Shown: positions 16,698 through 26,447, numbered from the stretch's first letter. The stretch: DNA of 64,000 bases from CAMCXE01 sp046347475 (GCA_046347475.1 JAXMGD010000002.1:1-64000), one strand, 5' to 3'. Program-made: numbers and translations. The notes: a model not told the origin generated them from the letters alone.

Positions 16698-17175
16698 CAG
16701 CGTATAAGCGGGCATCCATGAGTATGCCGTGCTTGAATACCGCCTTTCGCAGAATACCTTCCAATCTGTATCCGGCCTTTTCTAATACTCTGCCTGACGC
16801 ATGATTACCCTCAAACACGTGTGCCTGAAGCCTGACGATATCAGTTGTTTGAAAAACGAAGGCCGACAATTCCTGCAATGCGTGTGTGGCAATACCTTTA
16901 CCCCAGTGTGGCTCTGCTATCCAATATCCAATCTCTGCAGACATTGAATATTCATACTGCCTCCTGTTCGCACCAACTGAGCCGACAAGGGCACCGTTAT
17001 ACTCAATGGCCCGGACAATTCCAGCTTTACTGCCTTCATAAATCCACCACCTGGCGTCCTCAGTTGTATAAGGCTGAGGTATACTTGTGGCGAGATACCT
17101 GGTGACATTCGGATTGTTTAGGTGCTCCTTCAAAAGAGCAACATCCGCTATATTAAATTCGCGCAACACTACCAT
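16687..17175 (-). CDS. GNAT family N-acetyltransferase (RimJ/RimL-like)
   Basis: A 162-aa acetyltransferase with the RimJ/RimL pattern: VVLREFNIADVALLKEHLNNPNV at the N-terminus, YNGALVGSVG and AEIGYWIAEPHWGKGIATHAL, where the last part is the acetyl-CoA pyrophosphate-binding loop (usual R/Q-x-x-G-x-G/A, here WGKGIA), followed by VFEGNHASGRVLEKAGYRLEGILRKAVFKHG. The substrate is probably an amino group of a protein or small molecule and cannot be specified. Its C-terminus is set by a REP-like palindrome into which the stop codon falls. It stands alone in the repeat-rich zone. Confidence 0.87.
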   Translation of the reverse strand: MVVLREFNIADVALLKEHLNNPNVTRYLATSIPQPYTTEDARWWIYEGSKAGIVRAIEYNGALVGSVGANRRQYEYSMSAEIGYWIAEPHWGKGIATHALQELSAFVFQTTDIVRLQAHVFEGNHASGRVLEKAGYRLEGILRKAVFKHGILMDARLYAAVV

Positions 17176-17238
17176 TCTTGGTTCTCATAACGCCCGCAAC
17201 AGGGGAATATTTGGAGTGGATTGTTTTGCGTTAGCCAT

Positions 17239-17376
17239 GTAGGGCGGGTTATAACCCGCGCGGCAAAAAATCTGCCTATCACAAACCAAATTTAAATCGC
17301 ACAATAAAAACTCTTTTAGTTTCAGATGTTATCTTGATGAAAATGCAATCTGCGCGGGTTACAACCCGCGCTACAC
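17239..17376. repeat. REP pair of the GTAGGGCGGGTT family
   Basis: GTAGGGCGGGTTATAACCCGC (17239-17258 and on) and the inverted GCGCGGGTTACAACCCGCGC...CTACAC (17351-17376) around about 90 bp of AT-rich spacer. The members are palindromic individually and inverted relative to one another. Confidence 0.7.
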
Positions 17377-17393
17377 GGCTCGATAGTGGCGAT

Positions 17394-17606
17394 GCGTAGG
17401 GTGGATTCGGAGATCAACGGTGGATTGCTTCGCGAATCCACCCTACGGGTTTTCTTCGAGATTAAATTGATCCGGCTTACGCGTTTCGCGAATCCACCCT
17501 ACTAGTTTCTCTTCGGAATCAAATTGATCCGCCTTACGCGTTTAGCGAATCCACCCTACGGATTTTTTCGGATTCGAATTGATCCGGCTTACGCGTTAGG
17601 TTTAGC
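17394..17606. repeat. Decaying tandem array of REP units (about 57-60 bp period)
   Basis: After one shortened REP (17394-17452), the segment GCGAATCCACCCTAC...GAAT-AAATTGATCCGGCTTACGCGTTT is repeated three times in direct orientation (starting about 17432, 17488 and 17543). The same tail (TTCGGAATTAA-TTGATCCGCC) follows the REP at 16560-16600. This is serial duplication of the right half of the RAYT-associated unit. No spacer diversity of the CRISPR kind is present. Confidence 0.7.
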
Positions 17607-17732
17607 GCCTCTAGCTTGAATTCGGTAGGATGTTTTTTGTTTGATCTTGGGGGAGTCTTCTTAGTCATGGGGTCACCTCTCGGGTTATTCTAACCGTTTT
17701 TAGGGTGTCCACTTTTAGTGGTAGGGATCAAT

Positions 17733-17767
17733 AAAAAACCGCCGTGGTCACCCAGGGCGGTTTTTTT
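17733..17767 (-). terminator. Rho-independent terminator after sucD
   Basis: AAAAAACCGCC and GGCGGTTTTTT form an 11-bp stem closed around GTGGTCACCCAG. On the minus strand it ends in a T-run 15 bp after the sucD stop, and it marks the end of the sucAB-lpd-sucCD transcripts. It may work in both directions. Confidence 0.88.
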
Positions 17768-17781
17768 AAGGCTTGTCGAAA

Positions 17782-18654
17782 TTACCAGCCAGTAACTTCC
17801 TTCAGCGTTTTGCCTATATCGGCCAAGCTTTTAACAGTGGCAACGCCAGCATCGTGCAGAGCGGCAAATTTCTCAGCGGCTGTACCCTTACCACCGGAAA
17901 TAATAGCGCCCGCGTGGCCCATACGTTTGCCGGGAGGTGCCGTTACGCCTGCAATGTAGGATACAACTGGCTTTTTAACGTTGGCTTTAATAAAGGCCGC
18001 CGCTTCTTCCTCAGCTGTACCACCAATTTCACCGATCATCACAATCGCTTCCGTTTGTGGGTCGTTTTGGAACAGGGTGAGAATGTCGATGAAGTTAGAG
18101 CCTGGGATTGGATCGCCGCCGATGCCCACACACGTGGACTGGCCAAAGCCAAAATCAGTGGTTTGTTTGACGGCTTCATAGGTGAGCGTGCCAGAGCGCG
18201 ACACAATACCTACGCGGCCAGGCAAGTGAATGTGGCCGGGCATGATGCCGATTTTACATTCACCTGGCGTGATAACACCGGGGCAGTTGGGACCGATCAG
18301 GCGCACGCCGAGTTCGTCGCAACGCACTTTACATTGCAGCATATCGAGAGTGGGAATACCTTCGGTGATGGCCACAATCAATTTCACGCCGCTGTAGGCC
18401 GCTTCTAAAATTGAGTCTTTACAGAAAGGCGCTGGGACATAAATGACCGTGGCATCAGCGCCGGTTTCGGCCACTGCATCTTTCATAGTGTCGAATACGG
18501 GCAGGCCCAAGTGTTTTTGGCCGCCTTTACCTGGGGTAACGCCACCCACCATGTTGGTGCCGTAGGCAATCGCTTGTTCAGAGTGCAAGGTGCCTTGAGA
18601 ACCGGTAAAACCCTGGCAGAGTACCTTGGTATTTTTGTTAATTAAGACGCTCAT
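17782..18654 (-). CDS. sucD: Succinyl-CoA synthetase, ADP-forming, alpha subunit
   Basis: It catalyses, with SucC, the conversion of succinyl-CoA to succinate with substrate-level phosphorylation. The 290-aa protein has the normal length. CoA-binding Rossmann features at the N-terminus (LINKNTKVLCQGFTGSQGTLHSEQAI) are followed by GPNCPGVI and the phospho-histidine loop GKRMGHAGAIISGGKGTAAEK (His about 246). Its ATG overlaps the sucC stop by one base (TAATG), indicating translational coupling and one-to-one expression of the two subunits. It is the last gene before a strong terminator. Confidence 0.98.
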   Translation of the reverse strand: MSVLINKNTKVLCQGFTGSQGTLHSEQAIAYGTNMVGGVTPGKGGQKHLGLPVFDTMKDAVAETGADATVIYVPAPFCKDSILEAAYSGVKLIVAITEGIPTLDMLQCKVRCDELGVRLIGPNCPGVITPGECKIGIMPGHIHLPGRVGIVSRSGTLTYEAVKQTTDFGFGQSTCVGIGGDPIPGSNFIDILTLFQNDPQTEAIVMIGEIGGTAEEEAAAFIKANVKKPVVSYIAGVTAPPGKRMGHAGAIISGGKGTAAEKFAALHDAGVATVKSLADIGKTLKEVTGW

Positions 18655-19820
18655 TATTTACCCTCCGCGGCTTTTACCACTTGCTGCGCAGCATCTGTCA
18701 GGCTGGTGGCAGCGATGATGTTCAGGCCGCTGTCGGCCAGTACTTTAGCGCCCAACTCGGCATTGTTACCTTCTAAACGCACAACCACAGGCACTTTTAC
18801 GCCCACTTCTTTCACCGCGCCAATCACGCCTTCAGCGATCATGTCGCAACGCACGATACCGCCAAAGATATTGATGAGCACGGCTTTAACGTTGTCGTCG
18901 GAGAGAATAATTTTAAAGGCTTCCACTACGCGCTCTTTGGTGGCGCCGCCACCTACGTCGAGGAAGTTAGCGGGTTGGCCGCCGTGTAGTTTCACTATGT
19001 CCATGGTGCCCATAGCGAGGCCAGCACCATTCACCATGCAACCTATGTTGCCTTCAAGTGCAACGTAGTTTAGTTCCCACGCAGAGGCATGGGCTTCACG
19101 GGCGTCTTCCTGGGAAGGATCGTGCATGGTTTTGATTTTAGGTTGGCGGAACAGCGCGTTGCCGTCGATATTAATTTTGCCATCCAAGCAGTGCAGGTTG
19201 CCCTGTTTGGTGATTACCAAGGGGTTGATTTCTAACAGAGCAAAATCAAAGTCTTGGAACATTTTTGCCAAGCCGATGAAAATCTTGGTGAACTGCTTAA
19301 TTTGCTCGCTGTTAAGACCCAGCTTAAAACCCAATTCGCGAGCTTGATAAGGCTGTGCGCCGGTCAGTGGGTCGATGACTGCTTTAAGAATTTTTTCCGG
19401 GGTTTCTTCGGCAACTTTTTCAATTTCCACGCCGCCTTCAGTAGACGCCATGAACACTATGCGGCGGGTAGAACGATCTACCACGGCGCCTAAGTACAGC
19501 TCTTTGTCGATGTCGGTACAGGATTCAACCAGGATGCGGCTGACGGGCTGCCCCTTAGCATCGGTCTGGTAGGTCACCAAATTTTTGCCCAGCCACCTGC
19601 TGGCAAACTCTTCAATTTCCGCCTTGGTCGATACCAACTTAACGCCGCCCGCTTTACCGCGACCGCCAGCGTGAACTTGAGCCTTCACCACCCACATATT
19701 GCCGCCAATAGTATCGGCGGCGGCAGCGGCTTCAGCAGGCGTAGCAGCCGCTACCCCTTTGGAAACGGGCAAGCCGTATTCGGCAAATAGCTGTTTTGCC
19801 TGATATTCATGCAAATTCAT
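18654..19820 (-). CDS. sucC: Succinyl-CoA synthetase, ADP-forming, beta subunit
   Basis: A 388-aa ATP-grasp subunit, identical in length to the E. coli family norm. It starts MNLHEYQAKQLFAEYGLPV. The ATP-grasp domain contains VKAQVHAGGRGKAGGVKL, and the C-terminal domain shows GCMVNGAGLAMGTMDIVKLHGG and NIFGGIVRCD. It is separated from the upstream lpd by 168 bp holding a weak GGCACC/GGTGCC hairpin, so partial termination or an internal promoter before sucCD is possible; otherwise it belongs to the suc operon. Confidence 0.98.
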   Translation of the reverse strand: MNLHEYQAKQLFAEYGLPVSKGVAAATPAEAAAAADTIGGNMWVVKAQVHAGGRGKAGGVKLVSTKAEIEEFASRWLGKNLVTYQTDAKGQPVSRILVESCTDIDKELYLGAVVDRSTRRIVFMASTEGGVEIEKVAEETPEKILKAVIDPLTGAQPYQARELGFKLGLNSEQIKQFTKIFIGLAKMFQDFDFALLEINPLVITKQGNLHCLDGKINIDGNALFRQPKIKTMHDPSQEDAREAHASAWELNYVALEGNIGCMVNGAGLAMGTMDIVKLHGGQPANFLDVGGGATKERVVEAFKIILSDDNVKAVLINIFGGIVRCDMIAEGVIGAVKEVGVKVPVVVRLEGNNAELGAKVLADSGLNIIAATSLTDAAQQVVKAAEGK

Positions 19821-19988
19821 GACATGTATCCGTTTGATTGCGCGCTCTGGCGCGAGTTAAACATAGTGAACAAGCTGGTGTGGCCTATTCGTTGGACATT
19901 TATTGCCCCAGGTGAAGCCAGGAGCAAAAGGCACCCACAGGTTTGTGACCCAGAGGTGCCGCGACTAGCTGCGCAAGCGCAACCAAAC

Positions 19989-21440
19989 TTATTTCTTCTT
20001 GCGGTTGGCGATGTGAATGGCGTGGCCGTTCACCGCCAAAGCGGCTTCGTGTACGGCTTCAGACAGAGTCGGATGGCCGAATACCATCATGCCCAGGTCT
20101 TCAGCGCTAGAGCCGAACTCCATAGCAATCGCCACTTGTTGCACAAGATCAGCAGCAGACGGCCCGACAATGTGGGCGCCTAGGATGCGGTCGGTGTCGG
20201 CGTGGGCGATGATTTTCACCAGGCCGTCTTTTTCATCGGCGGCCAAAGCGCGGCCACTGGCGACGAAGGGGAAGGTACCGACTTTGTAATTCTCACCGGC
20301 GGCCTTGAGCTGCTCTTCGGTTTTACCCACGGCGGCGACTTCAGGGTGGGTGTAGACCACGCTGGGGATGATGTCGTAGTTGAGTACGGCTTTGTGGCCT
20401 GCGATGCGCTCGGCGACCATCACACCCTCTTCAGAGCCTTTGTGGGCCAGCATGGGGCCACGGACTACATCGCCAATCGCCCATACGCCCGGGGCGCTGG
20501 TGGAGCACAGATCATTCACATAAATAAAGCCGCGCTCGTCGAGCTTAACGCCGGAATCCTCCGCCAAGAGACCTTGAGTGAAGGGACGGCGGCCGACGCA
20601 AACGATGAGTTTATCGAAGGTTTCTTTAACTTCTTTGCCTTCTTTGTCGATGAAGGTTACTTCAACTTCTTTTTCAGCGCCGACCGTTTTAATTTGTGTG
20701 CCGGTCACGCGGGAGCTTAAGCGTATATCCAAACCCTGTTTGGTGAGGATTTTTTGCGTTTCTTTAGCAATTTGCTGATCCATAAGCGCAAGAAAGGATT
20801 CCATGGCTTCAAGGCACACCACTTTAGAACCCAAACGGTTCCACACAGAACCCAACTCCAGGCCGATGACACCTGCACCTATAACACCCAAGCGGCCAGG
20901 TACGCGGTCAAATGCCAGGGCGCCAGTGGAGTCAACGATAACATCGTTATCAATGGGCGCCACCGGGATATTCACGGGGATAGAACCTGACGCCAGAATC
21001 ACGTTGTCAGCTTCCAAGGTTTGTTCTTTGCCGTCGAAGTCGGTGAATAACACTTTGCGGCCAGCTAACAACTTGCCGGTGCCGTACAGAGCCGTCACCT
21101 TGTTGGCCATAAATAGGCCAGCGATACCGCCGGTTAATTGCTTAACAATGCTTTCTTTGCGGGCGATCATGGCGGGCACATCAACGCTTACGCCCTGGAT
21201 AGCAATACCGTGACCGGCCAAGGCATGGGCCGCTTCGTGGTATTTATACGAGCTGTCTAACAGCGCCTTCGAGGGGATACAACCGACGTTAAGGCAAGTG
21301 CCACCGTTAACGCCCTTGCCGTCGCTATTTTTCCATTTTTCGATACAGGCAGTTTTTAAACCCAATTGTGCAGCTCGGATGGCAGCCACATAACCCGCAG
21401 GGCCAGAGCCAATCACAATGACATCAAATTTCTCAGACAT
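19989..21440 (-). CDS. lpd: Dihydrolipoamide dehydrogenase (E3)
   Basis: The FAD enzyme that reoxidises dihydrolipoamide of 2-oxoglutarate dehydrogenase, and probably of other complexes. FAD-binding GSGPAG lies near the start; the redox-active disulfide is GGTCLNVGCIPSKALL, the NAD-binding motif GAGVIGLELGSVW, and the C-terminal active-site His-Glu is in GHPTLSEAVHEAAL. An ATG at 21440 with GGAA seven bases upstream is chosen over a TTG four codons earlier, giving 483 aa. It follows sucB by 74 bp, the standard position for an lpd dedicated to the OGDH complex. Confidence 0.96.
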   Translation of the reverse strand: MSEKFDVIVIGSGPAGYVAAIRAAQLGLKTACIEKWKNSDGKGVNGGTCLNVGCIPSKALLDSSYKYHEAAHALAGHGIAIQGVSVDVPAMIARKESIVKQLTGGIAGLFMANKVTALYGTGKLLAGRKVLFTDFDGKEQTLEADNVILASGSIPVNIPVAPIDNDVIVDSTGALAFDRVPGRLGVIGAGVIGLELGSVWNRLGSKVVCLEAMESFLALMDQQIAKETQKILTKQGLDIRLSSRVTGTQIKTVGAEKEVEVTFIDKEGKEVKETFDKLIVCVGRRPFTQGLLAEDSGVKLDERGFIYVNDLCSTSAPGVWAIGDVVRGPMLAHKGSEEGVMVAERIAGHKAVLNYDIIPSVVYTHPEVAAVGKTEEQLKAAGENYKVGTFPFVASGRALAADEKDGLVKIIAHADTDRILGAHIVGPSAADLVQQVAIAMEFGSSAEDLGMMVFGHPTLSEAVHEAALAVNGHAIHIANRKKK

Positions 21441-21514
21441 AAGTAGTTCCAAATAGGTGTAGAGACGCGTTCAATCTAAGCACAGGGGCGGCGCACCGCC
21501 CCTTGGGGATTGAT

Positions 21515-22711
21515 TTAGATATCCAACAGAATGCGTGCTGGATCTTCGATCATATCTTTGATAGCAACTAAGAATTGCACCGCTTCTTTACCGTCGATCA
21601 AACGGTGGTCGTACGACAGAGCCAGGTACATCATGGGCAGAATTTCCACCTTGCCATTGACCGCCATGGGGCGCTCTTGGATTTTGTGCATGCCCAGAAT
21701 GGCCGCTTGCGGTGGGTTTAGAATCGGCGTGGACATCAAGGAGCCAAACACACCGCCATTGGTGATGGTGAAGGTTCCGCCGGTCATTTCTTCAATGCCC
21801 AATTTTCCATCGCGAGCGCGCAGGCCAAAATCGCGGATGCCGTTTTCAATATCGGCAAGCCCCATGTGCTCGGCGTTGCGCAGCACAGGTACAACAAGGC
21901 CCTTCTCGGTGGAAACCGCCACGCCTATATCTTGATAGCCGTGATAGACAATGTCGTTGCCATCAATAGATGCGTTCACAGCTGGGATGCGGCGCAGAGC
22001 CTCAACCGCTGCCTTAACGAAAAAGCTCATAAAGCCCAAGCGAGTGCCCTTATGGGCTTTTTCAAACTGGTCTTTGTATTTGTTGCGCAGGGCCATAACC
22101 GGGCCCATGTTCACCTCGTTAAAGGTGGTGAGCATGGCGGTGTTTTGAGCGGCATCCAACAAGCGCTCAGCGATGCGCGAGCGCAAGCGCGTCATGGGCA
22201 CACGCTTTTCAACGCGGTAACCTTCGGCCACAACGGGTGCCGCAACAGCGGCAGCGGCAGGCTTGGCGGCTGGTGCAGCGGCGGGCTTAGCGGAGGCGGC
22301 CAGCACATCTTCCTTTAACACGCGGCCATCTTTGCCGGAACCGGCGATGCTTGCAGTATCCAAGCCCTTCTCAGCGGCCAGCTTTTTAGCGGCTGGGTTT
22401 ACCGGTGCGCTGGCACTGGCTGCTGTAGGGGCTGCGGCGGCAGGCGCGGCAGCTGGTGCTGCAGCGGCGCCTGCACCGGCCACAAAGTAGGCGATTACTT
22501 CATTGCTCAACACAACATCGCCCTGCTGCTTCAGGATCTCGCTAATGCTGCCATCGGCAGGCGCTACAACCTCAAGTACCACTTTGTCGGTTTCAATATC
22601 GACGATCAGCTCATCGCGGGAAACCGCTTCGCCGGGTTTTTTGTGCCAAGTTGCAACGGTGCCGTCTTGGACGGATTCAGGAAAAGTTGGCGCTTTAATT
22701 TCGATGGTCAT
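21515..22711 (-). CDS. sucB: Dihydrolipoamide succinyltransferase (E2 of 2-oxoglutarate dehydrogenase)
   Basis: A 398-aa E2 subunit with one N-terminal lipoyl domain (lipoyl Lys in VDIETDKVVLEV, about residue 43), an Ala/Pro-rich linker (95-115), a peripheral subunit-binding domain (NPAAKKLAAEKGLDTASIAGSGKDGRVLKEDV), a second Ala/Pro linker and the catalytic domain with the SYDHRLIDG active-site motif near the C-terminus. It forms the core of the complex with SucA and Lpd. It starts 40 bp after the sucA stop, in the same transcript. Confidence 0.98.
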   Translation of the reverse strand: MTIEIKAPTFPESVQDGTVATWHKKPGEAVSRDELIVDIETDKVVLEVVAPADGSISEILKQQGDVVLSNEVIAYFVAGAGAAAAPAAAPAAAAPTAASASAPVNPAAKKLAAEKGLDTASIAGSGKDGRVLKEDVLAASAKPAAAPAAKPAAAAVAAPVVAEGYRVEKRVPMTRLRSRIAERLLDAAQNTAMLTTFNEVNMGPVMALRNKYKDQFEKAHKGTRLGFMSFFVKAAVEALRRIPAVNASIDGNDIVYHGYQDIGVAVSTEKGLVVPVLRNAEHMGLADIENGIRDFGLRARDGKLGIEEMTGGTFTITNGGVFGSLMSTPILNPPQAAILGMHKIQERPMAVNGKVEILPMMYLALSYDHRLIDGKEAVQFLVAIKDMIEDPARILLDI

Positions 22712-22751
22712 TCTAATAATGTCCTTCAGTTAAGGCTGCTTGCGGGTGGAT

Positions 22752-25592
22752 TTAAACGGACACTGAAAGAGCCGCGTTGATAAAGGCATTCTGTTCTTCT
22801 AAATGCAGGGACATATAACCCGCTGCTGGCGCCGAGGAGGCCGCACGGCCCACATAACGCAAGGTAGCTGCAGGGTTGATCTCCGCCAGAGCATGGATCA
22901 TATGGTGCTGACTGGAGAACCAGGCGCCCTGGTTCATGGGCTCTTCCTGGCACCACACCACATCATTGATGTGTTTGAAGGGTGCCAAGGCTTCCTTAAG
23001 TTCAGCCGCTGGGAACGGGTAGAGCTGCTCAATACGCACCAGAGCCACATGATTCACATTGCGCTCTTCCCGCGCTTCAAGCAGGTGATAATAAACCTTA
23101 CCGGAACACAAAATAACCCGTTGCACAGTTTGCGGGGCAAGAATGTTTTCACCCAGCACATTGTGGAACTGGCCGTTGGCTAATTCTTCCAGGGAAGAAG
23201 TGGCCAGCTTGTGGCGCAGAATCCATTTGGGGCTCATCACCACCAGTGGACGGCGCAGCGGCCGCAGCGCTTGACGGCGCAACATGTGGAACACCTGAGC
23301 GGGTGTGGTGGGGATGCAGACTTGAATATTGTGTTCGGCACACAACTGCATAAAGCGCTCTAAACGAGCCGATGAGTGCTCTGGCCCCTGCCCTTCATAA
23401 CCGTGTGGCAACAGCATAGTGATACCACTTAAGCGGCCCCACTTGTGCTCACCGCTGGTAATGAATTGGTCGATCACCACCTGAGCGCCGTTGGCGAAGT
23501 CGCCGAACTGAGCTTCCCAGATAATCAGAGCGTTAGGTGCAGTGGTTGAGTAGCCGTATTCAAAGGCCAACACGGCCTCTTCGGACAGGTACGAGTCGTA
23601 AATATCGAAGTTGGCTTTGCGGTCTTCTAAATGCTGAATCGGTACATAGGTTTCAGCGGTTTTTTGGTTGTGCACTACCGCATGGCGGTGAGAAAAGGTG
23701 CCCCGGCCCACGTCTTGGCCGGTAATGCGCACCTGAATACCTGTCTGAATAAGGCTGCCGTAGGCCATCAATTCCGCCATACCCCAGTTGATGGGCAGGG
23801 AACCGGCGGCCATTTTGATGCGGTCTTCGTAAATTTTTTGCACCTGTTTTTGGACCAACACGCCATCGGGGATATGGCTAATGCGGGCGCCTAAATCCTG
23901 CAGGGCTTTTACTTCCATGCGGGTATCGGCAGGTGTATTCCAGTCGTGGCCCAGGTAGGGGCGCCAGTCAACAAACAGGCTTGAATCGGGCTCGTTTACC
24001 AAACCCTGCGCCACAAATTCACCGCGATCCAAAGCCGCACGATAGTTGGTAGTCAGCTGATCGGCCTCGCCCTTGGCTAAAACGCCTTCAGATTCTAACT
24101 TCTCAGCGTACAGCGCGCGGGTGGTCTTCAGGCTGCGGATGGCGTTGTACATCAAGGGCTGGGTGGCAGACGGCTCGTCGGTTTCGTTGTGGCCACGACG
24201 GCGGTAACACACCAGGTCAATTACTACGTCACGCTTAAATTCGTTGCGAAAATCCATCGCTAGGTTAGTAACAAAAATCACCGCCTCTGGGTCATCGCCA
24301 TTGACGTGAAAAATAGGCGCCTCGATCATTTTGGCTACGTCGGTGCAATAATCCGTCGAGCGGGAATCTTCTTTGCGGCTGGTGGTAAAACCCACCTGGT
24401 TGTTGATGACCAAATGCATGGTGCCGCCGGTGCGATAGGCGCGGGTTTGTGACATCTGGAAGGTTTCCATCACCACGCCCTGGCCTGCAAAGGCGGCATC
24501 TCCGTGGATGACCACGGGCACTACTGTGTGGCCTTTAGGGTCGTGACGACGATCTTGGCGGGCGCGCACGGAGCCTTCTACCACAGGCGAGACGATTTCC
24601 AAGTGGGAAGGGTTAAAGGCCATGGCGATGTGCATTTCGCCGCCGGGAGTCATCACGTTAGAACTAAAACCCTGGTGATACTTAACGTCACCGGAGGTAG
24701 TCACCAATTTTTTACCTTCAAACTCGCCGAACAGATCGGATGGGCTTTTACCGAAAATATTGATTAAGGTATTTAAACGGCCACGGTGGGCCATACCCAA
24801 CACCATTTCTTTGGCACCGAAGGAACCTGCCCGTTTGATCAGCGCATCGAGCATAGGAATCAAACTTTCCCCGCCCTCTAGACCAAAGCGCTTGGTGCCG
24901 GGGTATTTGCTATCAAGGTGACGCTCTAAACCTTCCGCTGCGGTTAAGCGCTCCAACAGAGCGCGCTTGGCTTCTGGCGATAAGACGGCTTTGGCGCGGC
25001 TGGACTCTAGGCGGCTTAATAACCAACGGCGCTCCTTGGAGCGCGTGATGTGCATGACCTCAGCGCCAATCGTGCCGCAGTAGGTTTTCTCTAAATCGCT
25101 AACAATGTCACGCAGGCTGGCTTCGGACTTGCCAAAAGAAAGGTCACCAGTTTGAAACACTAGGTCTAAATCGTTGTTGTTGAGGCCGTGAAAGTGCAGG
25201 CTCAACTCTTCAATATCGGTGGCAGGCTTTTGTAAGCCGAGGGGGTCGAGCTTGGCTTTTTTGTGGCCACTTAAGCGGTAAGCGTTGATCAACTGCATCA
25301 ACTCAACTTGTTTGCGCTCGTGTTTGACATCAATGGCGCCTGAGCCAGGCGCAACCAGGGGGCGGGCGCGGTTTTTACCCAGCAACTCAAAGTATTCAAT
25401 TACCTCAGAGTGGGGTACATCGGGGCTGCCGCCGTGGCCGTTTTGCGGCAGCTTTTCAAAATACTCCCGCCAATCTGACGATACCGAACTTGGATCGCGA
25501 AGGAACGCCTCATAAACCTCCTCAACATAGGCAGCGTTGCCACCGCTGATATGGGACGTGCCCCAAAGAAGCTCCATCAAATTGTTTTGCAT
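22752..25592 (-). CDS. sucA: 2-oxoglutarate dehydrogenase E1 component
   Basis: The thiamine-diphosphate decarboxylase of the OGDH complex, 946 aa, close to the usual 930-945. The N-terminus (MELLWGTSHISGGNAAYVEEVYEAF) has the E2-binding helix. GMAHRGRLN and GDAAFAGQGVVMETFQMS mark the ThDP/Mg domain, with the allosteric and transketolase-like domains following (GQDVGRGTFSHRHAV, LPHGYEGQGPEHSSARLERFMQL, VWCQEEPMNQGAW). It is separated from sdhB by a 133-bp gap with a hairpin terminator, so sucA probably also has its own promoter. Confidence 0.98.
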   Translation of the reverse strand: MQNNLMELLWGTSHISGGNAAYVEEVYEAFLRDPSSVSSDWREYFEKLPQNGHGGSPDVPHSEVIEYFELLGKNRARPLVAPGSGAIDVKHERKQVELMQLINAYRLSGHKKAKLDPLGLQKPATDIEELSLHFHGLNNNDLDLVFQTGDLSFGKSEASLRDIVSDLEKTYCGTIGAEVMHITRSKERRWLLSRLESSRAKAVLSPEAKRALLERLTAAEGLERHLDSKYPGTKRFGLEGGESLIPMLDALIKRAGSFGAKEMVLGMAHRGRLNTLINIFGKSPSDLFGEFEGKKLVTTSGDVKYHQGFSSNVMTPGGEMHIAMAFNPSHLEIVSPVVEGSVRARQDRRHDPKGHTVVPVVIHGDAAFAGQGVVMETFQMSQTRAYRTGGTMHLVINNQVGFTTSRKEDSRSTDYCTDVAKMIEAPIFHVNGDDPEAVIFVTNLAMDFRNEFKRDVVIDLVCYRRRGHNETDEPSATQPLMYNAIRSLKTTRALYAEKLESEGVLAKGEADQLTTNYRAALDRGEFVAQGLVNEPDSSLFVDWRPYLGHDWNTPADTRMEVKALQDLGARISHIPDGVLVQKQVQKIYEDRIKMAAGSLPINWGMAELMAYGSLIQTGIQVRITGQDVGRGTFSHRHAVVHNQKTAETYVPIQHLEDRKANFDIYDSYLSEEAVLAFEYGYSTTAPNALIIWEAQFGDFANGAQVVIDQFITSGEHKWGRLSGITMLLPHGYEGQGPEHSSARLERFMQLCAEHNIQVCIPTTPAQVFHMLRRQALRPLRRPLVVMSPKWILRHKLATSSLEELANGQFHNVLGENILAPQTVQRVILCSGKVYYHLLEAREERNVNHVALVRIEQLYPFPAAELKEALAPFKHINDVVWCQEEPMNQGAWFSSQHHMIHALAEINPAATLRYVGRAASSAPAAGYMSLHLEEQNAFINAALSVSV

Positions 25593-25675
25593 GATGCCAA
25601 CCTACCTTTTATCGCTCGCCGTCGTGCAGAGCCTGTTGCCATTAATAGATCAAACCACATCTGTGGCCTACTCAA

Positions 25676-25702
25676 ATAAAGCCCCGCAAAGGCGGGGCTA
25701 AA
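25676..25702 (-). terminator. Hairpin between sdhB and sucA
   Basis: AGCCCCGC and GCGGGGCT form a stable stem around AAAG, with a modest T-tract (TTTATTT) following on the minus strand. It lies after the sdhB stop and before sucA. It is likely a terminator or attenuator that sets different sdh and suc levels. Confidence 0.75.
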
Positions 25703-25725
25703 AACTAACTAAAGACTAGAACAGC

Positions 25726-26430
25726 CTAGGTCGCTCGCGACAATAACATAGAGCGTATATGGCCTATGGCACGGGTGGGGTTTAGGCCTTTGGGGCAGAC
25801 CGCCACACAGTTTTGGATACCGTGGCAGCGGAACACGCTAAAGGGGTCATCCAACTTACCCAACCGCTGGGCCGTTGCGGTGTCGCGGCTATCGGCCAAG
25901 AACCTATAGGCCTGCAACAAACCAGCAGGGCCGATAAATTTATCGGGGTTCCACCAGAAAGAAGGACAGCTGGTTGAGCAACAGGCACACAGAATACACT
26001 CGTACAAGCCGTCTAACTTCTCGCGGTCTTCGGGCGATTGCAGACGCTCAATAGCGGGCGCCGGGTTGTGGTTTTGCAAATAGGGCTCGATCTTGCGGTA
26101 CTGCTCGTAGAACTGGCTCATATCAATAACCAGATCGCGAATTACCGGCAAACCGGGCAGCGGACGCAGCACCAAGGTGTTGTTCTTAACACAGGCGGAC
26201 AGTGGGGTAACACAGGCGAGGCCGTTTTTACCGGAGATATTCATACCGTCTGAGCCACACACACCTTCACGGCAGGAGCGGCGGTAAGCGAGGGTTTCAT
26301 CCTGTCCCTTCAATAATTCAAGCACGTCCAACACCATTAAATCTTTCCCGCCCGTGTCCACCTGGTAGGCTTTCATGTAGGGCTTGGCGTCGGTCTCTGG
26401 GTTGTAGCGGTAAACTTCTACTTTCAACAT
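25726..26430 (-). CDS. sdhB: Succinate dehydrogenase iron-sulfur subunit
   Basis: A 234-aa subunit that passes electrons from SdhA flavin to quinone. It shows the three cluster motifs in order: [2Fe-2S] CREGVCGSDGMNISGKNGLAC; [4Fe-4S] CILCACCSTSCPSFWW, a classic C-x2-C-x2-C pattern; and [3Fe-4S] with CHGIQNCVAVCPKGLNP. It begins 17 bp after the sdhA stop and is the last gene of sdhCDAB. Confidence 0.98.
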   Translation of the reverse strand: MLKVEVYRYNPETDAKPYMKAYQVDTGGKDLMVLDVLELLKGQDETLAYRRSCREGVCGSDGMNISGKNGLACVTPLSACVKNNTLVLRPLPGLPVIRDLVIDMSQFYEQYRKIEPYLQNHNPAPAIERLQSPEDREKLDGLYECILCACCSTSCPSFWWNPDKFIGPAGLLQAYRFLADSRDTATAQRLGKLDDPFSVFRCHGIQNCVAVCPKGLNPTRAIGHIRSMLLSRAT

Positions 26431-26447
26431 AAAATCACCTGTCCCGC

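Noticed and set aside
17394..17606. Tandem repeats with about 57-bp period as a CRISPR array
   Set aside because: The supposed spacers are repeats too, and the units derive from the neighbouring REP/RAYT unit.
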